From Zygnema cylindricum (taxonomy: Eukaryota > Streptophyta > Zygnematophyceae > Zygnematales > Zygnemataceae), in NCBI GenBank assembly GCA_037447655.1, contig JBBHKE010002020.1:62001-126000 (forward strand): a stretch of 64,000 nt of DNA. The letters run 5' to 3'. Numbering within the stretch: the stretch's first letter is position 1; every line of letters starts with the position of its first letter. The translations under genes were made by a program, and so were the position numbers. Positions 34,301 through 45,997 of this stretch are shown here, in pieces. The notes beneath the pieces were generated by a model. The model saw only the letters and a program-made list of their open reading frames with translations. It was not told where the DNA came from and did no database searches.

Positions 34301-37300
34301 ACCGGCCAATCAGAGTTACCCTTCACGGATGAGTGCGAACAACCAAATTCGCCATCTGTGAAAGTGCCCTCCATCCAGTAGAATCTTAATTGCAGACTAG
34401 TCCCACTTTGAGGGTCAAACACAGAAAACTCTCGGTTTCCATGAAACTTTCCAGTAAAACTTCCTGCAATAATAGACAATGGTAGAAGAGGGGAAAGTCA
34501 GATAAAAAATGATACTCAATAAAGAAAACCTGACGTCAAATGTTTTGGTAACAGTCTATTCACAGAACCTATCGGTCATGCGTTTTGATAGATGATTACA
34601 ACAGACTTTTAGCAGCTGAAACAGATCATGCTACACTGTGAATCGCTATTAGGGTTAAGAAATAATTAATGTAAAGAAACAATTAGTATTACTATCTCTA
34701 TTTTGGCTTATTAAGGCTAATTGTGATTCACGGTGTAGTTGATCTTGCAGGTATTGGTTGGACACTATTCTTGCTATTCTGTTGAACCACCCAAAGACAA
34801 TTCTTGTGAAGCAGTGAAAAAAAGGTGCAAAGATGTCTTTATATTTCTACATACAAAAAGGGAAAAAGAATTTGATTTAGGAACTATAACAATCAATTTG
34901 AACATTTAATTTTCTAGCAAAAAATTGTAGGAATTCACCCACGAAAAAACATGAAATTTTTTTTGGGGCTAATAACACATTGCCCAAATCAAAATTTGAA
35001 TTAACGATCAAATTTAGCTTTGGCCACATAATATTCAAATCATCTGTTTTAGTGTAAGTTCACATTTAAGATGACCCACAGAATTTGTTGAGCCAAACTC
35101 AAAGAATAACTACTTTCAATTAGTATGTACCATACTCAACTTTCAATTATGCGAACCATTTTGCCTGGTTAAAGATTATCCTCTCCTCCCAAAAAATTCA
35201 GCTCCACTCCACTTACAAAAAATATTTCTTGGGAATAAAAGGAATTACTTTAAAACGACCATCTCTAAAAAGGGTCCACAGAGCTTGAGAAGAACCAATG
35301 CCAAACAACAAAGTACATGCTTTACCCATTTGAAAAGTACACTCAAGATTGGTATGTACCCTTGCAACATAGTCCTCCCTCTGTCATTCTCGGTCTATCT
35401 GTCTCTCTCCCTCCCTCTCTCGCCCTCTCAGTCTCTCTCTCCCTCGCCCTTTACCTCACCTTCACCCTCCCTCCCTCACTTCTCAAACATCATCTGGCAC
35501 GGATCCATCTGATCCCGAACTCATCCTCATCTGGCACCACATCCGCCTTCCCCTTCCCCTCCCTCCCCCCCCCTCACCAAATTCATCCACCTCCTCCCTC
35601 TCCCCTCCCTCCCCTTCTCCCTCACTCCTTCTCTTCTCTTTCCTCTAGTTGAGCCACAAATGTTCTCACCCAGCAATTGAGTGACTTATGATATATACCA
35701 TATTGATGACCATATATCCAAATCAGAAGTGATCACCTTTAAGTAGCATATGAAGATGTGTAAAAAGAGCCCGTTGATGCGAGTCTCCCACAACAGATAT
35801 CTCCCGAATGCCTCGTTGAATTAAAACACTTGCAAAATTGTCCAATGATTGCAGTTGACCTACACATGCATAAGGCTGGAACTGGAGGTAAGGTCGGCTA
35901 GAAGGTGGAGGAATTCCATGAACCCTATATCTTGTCCTGAGATCCACGAGGAGATTTCGTCCTAACCGAACCTTAAGATTCAAGCTCCTGACAGATTGTT
36001 CGTTCACATCCCGTCTGTCCACCCAGCGTCCCACGTGTCCTATAGTGCATGGTGTTTGAAGTGTCTTCTCCTCATATTCCTCTACCTCCACCTCCAACAT
36101 AACCAAACGTCGGGAGGTCGTGCCGCCAGTCCCTTCTTCCCTGACAATTTGAAACACAATGAAGCATCACCACGATTGCTATGTAGAGTTCATAAGCACT
36201 TTCCTACGAATTTTCCAAGGTTCTTTTCCAAGGTTACTAGGACATTTTTAGAAGTTTTCAAGGTAATTTGTGGTTTTTTTGGGTTATCTAGGGTGTGACA
36301 TCGCATTCTCGAGAAGAAGACATCAATAACTGGTCCCCGGTTAAGTCATGTTGGTGTCATTCTGTCAATTTTTAGACACACAAAGAACTTAACAAACTCT
36401 AAATGTGTCTTTCATAGCCCCGTTATGTAATGGAAAGTTACTCACGACTTGTGAGTAAAACTTAAGTGCTAATACACTTTGATTTTTTGACTAACCGTGG
36501 GATACTCACATAACTGTAAAATTGCTTACAAAATGCAAGCTATTTTGATAGTGTAATCAAGCTTTCAAAAAATAAAGGTCCCTTGACTTAAAGCATCACA
36601 TTGGAAGGCCGAAAGAAAGGATGCCGATGATCTCATTTCTCCCCTTCCCTTCTTTTCTTGACCTTAAGACTTACAAGCAACAGTCGCAGTCGATGGTGAG
36701 AATGTACTTGCCAGCATCCCATGTTTGATAGCTGACATCAAAAGAAGAACCACTTCCTTCGAAATTCAATGAGCTGGAAACTGAACCATGCACAAGGGCT
36801 GGGCCTGGACAAACAAAAAATGACAAGTTATCACCCAAATGATAACAAAAGGGTAAAAGACTGCAATTATGAACAATCGTCGTCAGCATTTTTAAAGTGA
36901 CTACCATGCAATAGCATCAACAATGGCATTAAATTTCAAGCATAAATTGGAAGTTCCAGAACAGATGACTTGGACAAAGTGGTCACAAGTCATCAAGAGT
37001 GGTACAAGGCCAGGAGGAAGTCAATATATTCGACCTGTGCTCATTGTGGGGTTTAAACGATAAGCCCTAAACATGCAATCGTCTAAAAATTCGTTCAAAC
37101 GTTTAAACCTTGTTTCAGTTGTTTAAACATCTTTTCACCGTCAATTATAAAGTCACAAACAGATGTGAAACATTGAAACTCCATAGACCTTGATAAAGTT
37201 GTCCACATCACTTTCATTCAGTGGAACTCAAGCAATAAATTTCAACATTCATATTTGTATCTGTGGAATTTCGGGTTTGGCTTCAAAATTCAATGACATT

Positions 37301-40300
37301 TTAAATTCCACATTTCAATGGATCTTGAACTTCACCATCGACCAATATATGTTCAATATTGGACACGTTAAGACGCTGGAATTGAACTGCCATTCTGTCA
37401 AAATTCCATCTGATCGAAAAACATAAAATAAATATTGCATGGCGTTTGACGAGAACAACAAAAAAAATGGCTTGGAATTCAAAAGCTCAATTTTAGCGTT
37501 AGTAATTTTTCTTTGCAAATTATCTATCATCCATTAGAAATTTGTAAATTAAAGAGGAGAAAAAAAATGAAAATTGAAGATAAAAACTAATTAAAATGTT
37601 TTCTTCCAAAGGTTATGCGCCAACTATCTGATTGAAACTTGATGAAAAGAAGAAAAACGAAACAAAACACATGTTTGAAACTTTTGGAAATATAGAAGTT
37701 CAAACGAAAAATAAATGTCGTTTAACCTTTTCAACATTAATTTAGTTTAACCACATAAAGCACATGAAGTTCACCTTGATGAATTGGTTTATCCTTTTTG
37801 ATCAGCGTTACCTTTAAAAAAAATATTTGTTATGTCACCCAGTAAACATTGCATATTTATTGTCTTTGATCTAAAACATAGAGCTATCATGCGTCAATTT
37901 TTTTAATTTTTTAGGAATATGCATTATTTTTTCATAATTTTGAACTTTTCGTAAATTTCGTATACTTTTCGGAAGAAATTTGAAAAAGTGACGTTGCGTC
38001 ACTTTTTTGCGCGAAATTTGACGAGATACTTTCCGCAAACCCTAAAAAATTTGTAAAAGTGACATTGGGAGACTTTTCGCGCAAAATTTAACGAGGTTCA
38101 GGACGATTATGAAAATAAATTCTAAGCGGCGGATATTGCTATTTACACAAAACGTCGACATTTCATCGGACGGACGAGATGATCCCGCAGACAACCCAAA
38201 TCGACATAGTTATTTTTGACGCGGCCGACTTTGTTGTTACGTCACAGTCTGGTGAAAGTCAATGTCAATCAACACATTTTATAGACAATGCATTTGTTCC
38301 ATGCAAATATTCATTATTTTTTGGGTTGTTATACCATGCGCTTGATGCGCATGAGACCCCCTTGATCTAAAATATAGGACTAAGAAAGCATTACTCATAA
38401 TCTACACTAACCTACTGCAGAGCTGACCGATAAACTATACTTGGGCCGAATACGGCCTAGAGGTCAACTAACCCAAAGTTTAGATTCCAAGAGTGTTGCC
38501 TCCTGGTTTGAAACTCACCAGTAAGAATAACCATAAACTCTCGTGTCCCTGGAAACCACCTATCGAAATAAATATCAGAAGCAAAACGGACTTGAAATCG
38601 GCACGAGATTCCGGAGATGCATTTCCGACAGCCATCACCTGAATCACCAAAATTCTTGCAATAAGAACTCAGAAAAAAGAACAAAAACAGGAGTGCGTGC
38701 AATAGAGGTAAAGGACGTTAAAATTGAAGGATAAAACCTATTGAATGCATTTCTTGAACATTAGCAACAAAATGACTGACATATTCTGCAATCCACATTC
38801 ACCTTCTTGAGAGGATCGATCTCACACTGGAGTGTGTAGGAACTAACAAACATACGCAAGCGGATGCATAAACTCACCGACAGCAATACACTCAAAAAAC
38901 AAGCACCATAACAAGGTCTCGGCCAAATACACATACGTCAAATCGAAGCATTTATTACCGTCACTCTTACTAAGTTCTTTCTTACCTACATCCTTTGTAA
39001 GCTTAGCTTACAATTGCATGATTGCATTAACTACCGCCTGACCACCCTAATTTACCCACTTTACCTTAGACCACAGATACAAGAAACTGCCTGAAACATA
39101 CTAATGGACAAACAAACATACTAATGGACAAAGACTGTTACACATGGCAAAACATGGACCATTGAAACTGTTAGAATTTGCAATGTGCGGAATCAATGTC
39201 CAATGTCCAATGTCCAATGTCAATGTCAATGTCAATTTCTTAATGTTGGTTCGTAAGTAATGTGGTTAAGTTTGGTCGCTTGTCACGTCGCAAATTTTGT
39301 TTCGTTCGGTTTCATTGGTACTTTTTCGTATATACAATTCATTTTGTTTCGTTTTTTTTGTGCAAGTTAAGTTTTCGGTAGAGGACTTTTAATAGTTTCG
39401 TTTCCAAGTAGCTTCGATTCGCGTCGGTCCTAATTTTGTAAGTTGAACGTGTCGTTCGCAGATTAGATTTTTGAGATAGACTTAATTTGCGGCGAGTTAA
39501 AAAGCCATCTTGTGAGTGAGTGACAGTGTATGAGTTAATGTACAAAAAGACTGGGTTAAATATGAGTGTATTTTGCCGAGAGCACACCTTATCTCTATGT
39601 TGTGTTTATGAGCATTCAAAGTATGTAATATGAGTTGGTGATGATTTGTCAAGTTATATTTACTTCTGCATTGAGTAATTTTCAGTGTTTGTGAACAATC
39701 CGTTTTAGTGTGGATCTTATCAATTGGTATCCGAGCTAGATTGGCTCTATATCCAACCGGCAAATTGAGGATCGAATGTGATAGTCACGGGGGGGAAGAA
39801 GAGGAACACACCCTCTCTCGCGGACCGAGGATGACTATAAAAACCTCGAGATATACGCCGACTCCTGAAACGCTCTCGAGAACAAAGCGAAAGAGATTTC
39901 GGTCTCAGTGGAGAATTTGTCCCAAATTTCTTTTCACTACCGGCTGATCTCTTTGGATTTGACAGATATAAGGATAAATAAAGTTACCATGTCGTAAGAT
40001 GGAGACACACATACGAGTGGTTGAAATTTATGGAAAAAGGCAAAAGGGAAAAATGTTTTAGTGAAAGAAGAATCAGAGGGCAGCTCTAGTTTTAGCTCTA
40101 TTTCTAACAACTCAGATAGTTCGAATAAAGATAAAAAATAACAAAAAGAGAGGAGAAGAAAGGGGAGGAAAAGGTAGAAGACGATCTAGATTCTGATAGT
40201 GAGTTGGAAGGAGAAGAGGATTTTTGAATGGGCGGCAAACAGGTCCTCCTCAACAAATCTAACTATGCAATTGGAAAGAAGAACATCAAGGCAAGCTCAT

Positions 40301-43300
40301 TTTGAAGAAAGTTATAGAAGATCGTGAATGGCGAGAAGAAAATGTCAAAATTTCCGAAGGTGAGCAAATTGTGGAAATTGAAAGATTTGCCGACCGCCAA
40401 TGGATTGATCCAAAGTTGTACCGGATCAGTCCACGATCATTTTCCTACTCATAACACCGCAAGTGAATGTTGGAAGGCATTAAAAAAACAAATTGAGAAA
40501 GAATTCAAAGATAAGGCCAATTATGTTTTTAAGGAATTTATTCAATGTAAGTAAAACCAAAATGAGTCTATAAATGATAGAGTGAAGAGATTCAATATAA
40601 TGGTAGAACAATTGATTAGTCTTGGTAGAGTCATACCGGAAAGTGATATGTTACACGTGTTCTTAACCGGATTATCGAAAAGATTTTCTACATCTAGCGA
40701 GATAATCTAATCTAAAGGAAAACTACACTCACGTCTAGTGAGATAATCCAATCTAAGAGGAAAAACGACATTTGAGGGTGCAGTTACTTCAAAATTGTTG
40801 AGAAGTCTGAAAAGAGTCAAGGTAAAGGTTTGGGAAATAGTTGGAACCACAATGTAAATTCCTCGGATTCCCTGAATCTAAATTTGTAACGCGGAAGACG
40901 GGGTATGAGAGGAAACTTTAGAGGTAGAGGTAGAGATAGCGGTCAAAATGTCAGAATCTAGTAGGATTTACATTAAAAAGGCTACCTCTTCTAACGTGAT
41001 TTTCCTAAATGTGATAAGATGGGACAGTTTGTAACCGGGTACCCCTACAAAGAGAAGTAATGCAATGTTTTTCGTACGTGGGAACACAATCCTTTGATGT
41101 TTCCAACGAGGTGGGAATTCCATTTATTACGTAGATTGAGGAAAAAGACAAGAACGAGGCCGAGGACGAAGACGCGGAGGCGGTCGTGGCCAACAGAGAG
41201 GAGTCGGACAACAAGGGAATTACAAGGACTTCCAAATGACATCGGGGAGTGATTTCAAAGTTTTGCAATTTTACTGGACGGGAAAACCGGCGCAATTCTG
41301 AATTCGGTTTTAAGCAATCATTGTGTAACGGATTGGATTATTGATACCAATGCCACACATCATGTTTGCAAGGACTTAAGTTGGTTTTTTATATTAAAAT
41401 ACTCACAGTTTCAAAGAATATTAACTCAGCAATCGGGCATGTGATTCCAGTAGATACCGTTGAATCGGTCTGCCTTGATTTGCTCGTAAAAGATAAGAGT
41501 GGAAAAGTTAGAGTGACTAAACCTAAATAAGACGATCTGCTTTTTATTTTACATTTTTGTGATTGTTTACGATTTTTCTCGAAAAAGATGGGTATACCTT
41601 TCAAAAAGGGAAGTTGGACGCCTTAGAAAGTCTTAGAAACCTGTCGTGATGGCAGAGGGAGAAACGGACAAAAAAATGAAAGTTGTGAAAGTGGATAATG
41701 GCGGAGAAATCGTACCATTTAAGGAGTTTTGTGAGGAGCGGGGAGTTAAGCAGCAACAATTGTCGCGTACTCGCTCGACTTTAAGTTCGCTCAACTTAAA
41801 GTAACCGAGAGGAAATAGGATGTTGTAAGAAATGGTGTTTGCAATGCTTCATAGCACGAACCACGAAGTTTTGTTGTGGACAGACGCCATCTTACGGCCA
41901 ATTAAGTTTGCAATCGACGGTTGACTTCGGTTTCCAGCAAAAAAATGGCCGAGGAACTTAGAAGTGGACAGCTTTAGTCCATAGGCATCTTCAAATTTGG
42001 GGTTGCCGTGCAACTGGCTTTACTGACACAAAAAAAGCGGACCTTCAAGTCTAGTCTATGGAGTTGGATTAGAATTTTTGTCGGGTACAATACGAATTCA
42101 AATCAGTATCATATCTTCATTCCAATAACACAAAACGTTGGCGCGAAGATCTAAAGGCGGCCATGGAGTTTTTGAGCGGCAAGAAGTGGAGTTCCGTTTT
42201 TGAGGAGTTTCGTTCAGACAAGTTTGAAGCGGCTTATTCGTTGGATGGAGAAGAAGATGACTCTGCCGTATCGAACGGGAAACAAAAATCTAGGAAAGTG
42301 CCTATTTTCTGCAAAATCTGATTCCAAATCCGTTCTGAGTGATAACAAATCAGAAAGCTCTAAACATTTCGTAGAAAATTAGATTAGTAATAAAAGTTTG
42401 CCATCAATTTTTGAAAAAAGTGAAAAAATGCTATGGAATAAGAAATGATTGTGAGGAGAAGTAATCGAGAAAATAAGGGAAAGGCACTTGAGAAATTTTA
42501 GTTGGTGATAAATCTCATCTTTTAGTTTAGAGGCTAAATTGAACGAGTTTCTCTTGAAGCAATTACTGCAAGAGTTTGAAGTGATTATCCAAAATCTTAT
42601 CTCGAAGCTAGAAATTTTAGGTGATTGGGAGTCTAAGTGTAAAGGTTCTTTTGATAAGGAATTCAAATGATTGTTGATAACCAAACATTGAGGAAGTAGA
42701 ATTACTTGAAAGGAAAAAGGCCATTGATGCAAAATAAGTATTTAAGACTAAAATCGGTGTTTTGGGTGAAATTATTACGTCCAAAGTCGGAACAGTGTGT
42801 AAGGGATTTCAGTAGAAAGAGGGAGGTAATATCACTGAGACCTATGCTCACGTGGTTAAACGTAATTCTTTGAGGATGACCATCACATTGGCGGCGGCAG
42901 GAATAAAGATATGTATCAGATGGATGTGGACACCTAATAGAGATCTTAAGGAGAATGTGTACATGAAGGCTTTAGAATATAAACCCGGTTAGAAATTGTT
43001 GTTTTGATTGAAGCAAGCACCGAGGACTTGGTATTTACGGTTACATAAAGTTTTCATTGATTTTGGATATGTGAGAACAGATTGCAATTTTCGTGTGTAT
43101 GTGAAGGGATTGGAGTTGGTCAAATTATTTTTGGTGAATACATTAGTGATTTAATTATTGTTTCGGATAGTTTGGATAAAATTGAAAAATTGAACTATTA
43201 TTCGAAGAAACTTATCAAGGTGGCACATATGGATTATATTTTAGGCCTCGAGGTGATAAGAAATGAATCTAGTTGTATTAAACTTAGTCAACAACAAAAT

Positions 43301-45809
43301 TATAAGGAATTTTTGACTCGAATTTGTATGCTAAACTCAAGCCCCTCAATTCACCTCTGGGTCCAGAAATTACAGCTTAACAAATTGGAAAATGAGGAAA
43401 TTGTTGATCTACCTTAGACCGGATATTTCTGTTGTTGTTTTGGTAGTCAACAGGATAGTTAGCAGAAATAGTAAGGCCCTGAAAAAGCAACATTGAAAAT
43501 TTGTGAAGCAGATTTTCAAGTATTTGGCAAGTTGATTGGACATTGGATTGGTTTTCCAAATAAGAAATGCTTTGGATTATTTGGATAGAGCGACGCTCAC
43601 TGGGTTGGTAATTTGGACACGGGAAAGTATACTTCAGGTTATGCTGTCAAGTTGAGTGGAACGGCAATTTCATGGAACTCTCGATAGAGCCCACGATGGC
43701 TTTGGGTTCGATTGAAGCAGAGTATAGGGCGGCATGTCATGCAACAAAAGCTTCAATTTGGATTAAGATGTTGTGTGAACTAGGAATTTCTGCTAAATTT
43801 TCCCTACCATGTCACACCGGGACAACTGCGCCACTCTTTCTGAAACTTGAAGTAGTTCGATGCCTCAGGTAAGTTCCTTTTGTATGTTGCAGATGTGTGT
43901 CATAACAAAGATCTTATAAACAATTGCGGAAAATGGGGCCAGCAAACTCTCCCACGATTTTTTTTTCAGATACACTTAGGACTCCAAATGATACTAGGTT
44001 CGACCTCTTGAACTTCACATTATCCTCTCGGTGGATATTTAGTCCAAAGAATTCTTTGAAATTCGAATTTCGCCTACTCTTGCTCCTAGTCGATTGAATT
44101 TTGACAAAGTTTTGGACAAGTGACAGTTTCGGCAGATCAACATTCAGGACGAAAAATATTTCTAACAAATCAACGTACTCGACAAATGAACATTTTTGGA
44201 GCCAAAATTTGTGACAAATGAATGTATTTTACAAGTGAAGTGTTTTGACATCATTTTTGACAAAGTGGACGTTTTTGATATGAACATTTGTCACAAATGA
44301 ACGTTTTTAATGACATTTTTGTCAAATGTATATTTTTTAGCAATTCACATTTTTTGAGAAATGAACATTTTTGATAAATTTATGAAAGTTGATATTTTTT
44401 TACAACACGACATTTTCGAGAAATAGATTTTTTTGACATGAATGTTGTCGACAAGTGAGCAAGTTTGAGAAATGGACAGTTTGGTCAACTAACGTTTTGA
44501 CAGATAAGCTTTTCAGCATCTTGATGCCATTTGCAGGAAAATATCAATATGTCAATAAAGTCAATATTATAATTGTCAACATTGTTCAAATGTTAAATAT
44601 GGTAATAATTGTATGCAAACAACCATAACCCTAACCTTTACTTTTGTTAAGGTTATGGCTAATTTTTTTTGCACAATGACATGGTACAATTAGAGTTAAA
44701 CACATCAATTCTTGTGTTTTTGTTTTAACCTAAAATCGTACATTAAGACAGTTTAGTTAAGTGGCCCATGGTGGAACCACGTTGGCAGGTCATAATGTAC
44801 TGTAGTTAATTTTAGTAAAGTGTGCACGCAAAAAAACTCATACAGCGACGAGCGGTGGCGCAAATCATTGGATTTTCACGCACTGGACTTCCACTCTCTC
44901 TAAAAAAATAAAAACAAATCTTGAACGCCCCCCAATTTAAACAAACACTTCAAAAAACACCGGCAAATTTCTAAACTTGTAAGATTAAAAATTGTAATTA
45001 ATTGTAATTAATTGTAAGTAATTGTAATTAATGTAAAAAAATGTAATTTCTAAAAAGGAAGATCGATCTCGCTAGAAGCTACGATAACAGTACCCAATTT
45101 ATATGCAAGAAGCTCCTCCTAGTATGAAATCTTAGGAATGCATTGTCTAGACCTGGTCCATGTTCATATTTCATTTCAAGACATTGTAGTAAAAATGATT
45201 AGAAAAATAGTGCAACTGGCAAACCTAGACGAAGAAATACATTTCAACAAAGCATTATGTTTTTCCCAAAGCTTAAATGAACAAACATCTACCCACAAAT
45301 TAAACCTAAATCCCTAAATTTCTCACCACATTGGACTATGAAGGTTATAACTACCCAAAACACACAATAACTAGAGAAAAACCTAACTTAAAAAATATGA
45401 TTTTGGTATAATGCCTGAGATGCGAATGCCATATTCCTCCCAAGTCCTACTGCTTCCTGCCTCTTGAATTATGCTCTTATAATAAATAATATTGCTCTAA
45501 TAATAAATAATGCTCTCGTAATAAATAATGCTCTTATAATAAATAATGCTCTAGTCTTATAAATAATAAAACATGACTTCTTATAGAATATTGCATACCT
45601 GCGATGCGAATGCCATATTCTTCCCAAGTCTTGTTGCTTCCAGATTCCTGAATTCTGTTCCTTAAGTACAGTCCAGGCCCGTCCCAGCATACGACATTTT
45701 CCCGTTCGAAACCTCGCGCATCCACCGTACGATCTGCATGTGACTCAGCCACGCGGCAAGATCTTGCCACTAGCACTAGCAATACTAGAAAAGCTGCCCA
45801 ACCTCCCAT
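31136..45809 (-). CDS. secreted NXPE/PC-esterase-like protein, seven exons, 496 aa
   Basis: Seven exons (45,809-45,599; 38,638-38,519; 36,804-36,675; 36,140-35,737; 34,463-34,246; 33,901-33,705; 31,346-31,136) join with GT-AG introns. Phases match at every junction (1,1,2,1,0,2), giving 1,491 nt. Residues 1-22 are a signal peptide (MGGWAAFLVLLVLVARSC). Residues about 85-155 (FDRWFPGTREFMVILTG / SFDVSYQTWDAGKYILTID) look like a filamin-type Ig fold split over exons 2 and 3. Residues 184-194 (PCTIGHVGRWV) and 268-278 (ISVVGDSHQRA) match the entry region and GDSH nucleophile motif (Ser274) of PC-esterase/NXPE/TBL acyl-esterases. TSDVVVLGTAAW (exon 5) and WWKDSHYS (Asp464, His466, exon 7) fit the later conserved blocks; the usual spacing is DxxH, here DxH. 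The likely place of action is the secretory pathway or cell surface, perhaps on acylated polysaccharide; the substrate is unknown. Intron 1 (7.0 kb) holds an antisense copia remnant. No frameshift or premature stop occurs, unlike everything around it. Confidence 0.82.
31430..31600. repeat. purine-rich minisatellite in intron 6
   Basis: About five degenerate units of roughly 30-35 bp built on GACAGA(T)CTTGAAAAAGGGAAA. Confidence 0.7.
31601..33704. other. remainder of intron 6
   Basis: No gene was accepted. It holds a T22 run (31,928-31,949), a plus-strand stretch at 32,700-33,090 with short open frames that could be a very decayed zinc-knuckle-containing retroelement, and CAA/ACA-rich DNA at 33,480-33,640. 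Confidence 0.4.
33705..33901 (-). CDS. exon 6 of the NXPE-like gene
   Basis: Acceptor TTGTTGTGCAG, donor AAG|GTGAGA, phase 0 to 2. It encodes YSEHLPKFMKWAV and STRFFWRSAPPF, typical of the late PC-esterase region. Confidence 0.8.
34246..34463 (-). CDS. exon 5 of the NXPE-like gene
   Basis: Acceptor TTATTGCAG, donor CGG|GTGGGG (weak), phase 1 to 0. It encodes LQLRFYWMEGTF and SDVVVLGTAAWTFR. Confidence 0.8.
34464..35736. other. intron 4 of the NXPE-like gene
   Basis: It is A/T-rich, with a strongly pyrimidine-rich tract (CTCCCT, TCTCTC) at about 35,380-35,650 on the + strand. Short open frames in it are compositional. Confidence 0.6.
35737..36140 (-). CDS. exon 4 of the NXPE-like gene
   Basis: Acceptor ATTGTCAG, donor AAG|GTGATC, phase 2 to 1. 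It carries GRWV and the GDSH nucleophile motif. Confidence 0.85.
36675..36804 (-). CDS. exon 3 of the NXPE-like gene
   Basis: Acceptor TTTGTCCAG, donor CTT|GTAAGT, phase 1 to 2. It encodes PALVHGSVSSSLNF and the GKYILTIDCDCC end of the filamin-like domain. Confidence 0.8.
36805..38518. other. intron 2 of the NXPE-like gene
   Basis: No gene. It contains a perfect 11-nt inverted repeat at 37,983-38,007 and a partial second copy of that segment about 65 bp downstream. Confidence 0.6.
37983..38007. repeat. short perfect inverted repeat
   Basis: AAAAAGTGACG, a TTG loop, then CGTCACTTTTT. The following text (TTTTGCGCGAAATTTGACGAG) recurs at about 38,070-38,095. Confidence 0.8.
38519..38638 (-). 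CDS. exon 2 of the NXPE-like gene
   Basis: Acceptor GATTCAG, donor CTG|GTGAGT, phase 1 to 1. It encodes a Cys-rich stretch (DGCRKCISGISC) and the first strands of the filamin-like domain. Confidence 0.78.
39169..39722 (+). repeat. 5' LTR of Copia-VII (554 bp)
   Basis: It begins TGTTAGAATTTG and ends GGATCTTATCA. A short tandem of TGTCCAA/TGTCAA units lies at 39,197-39,236. The right end is fixed by the primer site two bases beyond it. Confidence 0.7.
39725..39736 (+). promoter_or_regulatory. primer-binding site, tRNA-iMet 3'-end type (Copia-VII)
   Basis: TGGTATCCGAGC matches the usual plant copia site TGGTATCAGAGC at 11 of 12 positions. Confidence 0.8.
40250..43875 (+). pseudogene. Copia-VII gag-pol pseudogene
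   Basis: Gag is at about 40,320-40,690 (WKALKKQIEKEFKDKANYVF, then a UBN2-like NDRVKRFNIMVEQL). The protease has WIIDTNATHHVCKDLSW (near 41,340; consensus Asp-Ser-Gly, here Asp-Thr-Asn). The integrase core has VVKVDNGGEIVPFKEFCEERG (near 41,680-41,740). RT has TETYAHVVKRNSLRMTITLA (near 42,840-42,890) and LKQAPRTWYLRLHK (near 43,010). RNase H has GKYTSGYAVKLSGTAISWNS (near 43,620-43,680). Frameshifts and stops are frequent, and the YVDD box is not intact. Confidence 0.8.
44160..44520. repeat. degenerate ACAAATGAACATTTTTGA repeats
   Basis: About fifteen imperfect copies of an 18-25 bp motif (gacaaatgaacgttttt and variants) within intron 1. Confidence 0.7.
44521..45410. other. 5' part of intron 1, unique
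   Basis: No gene. A short run of 'ttgtaattaa' units lies at 44,993-45,030. Confidence 0.4.
45411..45477 (-). pseudogene. duplicated end of exon 1
   Basis: It is homologous to 45,595-45,661, the last coding part of exon 1 with its donor site. It would read GSSRTWEEYGIRIS, where exon 1 has GSNKTWEEYGIRIA. The donor GT is GC here (CTCAG|GCATT). It lies inside intron 1. Confidence 0.7.
45474..45562. repeat. 17-18 bp minisatellite (ATGCTCTTATAATAAATA)n
   Basis: About five units lie between the duplicated exon-1 end and the true exon 1. Confidence 0.85.
45599..45809 (-). CDS. exon 1 of the NXPE-like gene
   Basis: The start Met (45,809-45,807) is chosen because it opens a clear signal peptide. 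An upstream in-frame Met at 45,905 would bury it. Donor CAG|GTATGC, phase 1. It contains an NKT glycosylation sequon near its end. Confidence 0.75.
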
Positions 45810-45913
45810 TTGCGACCACGTATACGATTTCCCAATCCTGTCAATAACGCAATATGGGAAATATTGTACTAAGGTTGAGCCTGTCTTGAGACTCCTTTTG
45901 GTCAAAGTCTGGT

Positions 45914-45997
45914 TAATGTTTCGGTTAATGTTTCGGTTAATGTTTCGGTTAATCTGTTAATGTTTCGGTTAATCCGTTAATGATTTGGTTAATGTTT
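45914..45997. repeat. 12-bp minisatellite (GGTTAATGTTTC)n
   Basis: Six to seven units, the last degenerate, lie just upstream of exon 1, about 105-190 bp before the start codon, in the likely 5' UTR or promoter. Confidence 0.85.

Larger units (their letters stand above)
39169..43875 (+). mobile_element. Copia-VII: decayed copia element in intron 1, different clade
   Basis: The plus-strand LTR is 39,169-39,722 (TGTTAGAATTTG...CTTATCA). A conventional primer-binding site follows, then gag, protease, integrase, RT and RNase H remnants to about 43,875. No 3' LTR was found. It lies antisense to the host gene, within its first intron. It differs from the other copia copies in LTR length, primer-site type and protein sequence. 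Confidence 0.8.

Noticed and set aside
35285-35652. Open frames of 75-111 codons rich in Ser/Pro/Leu
   Set aside because: They lie in a CT-rich tract inside intron 4; composition explains them.
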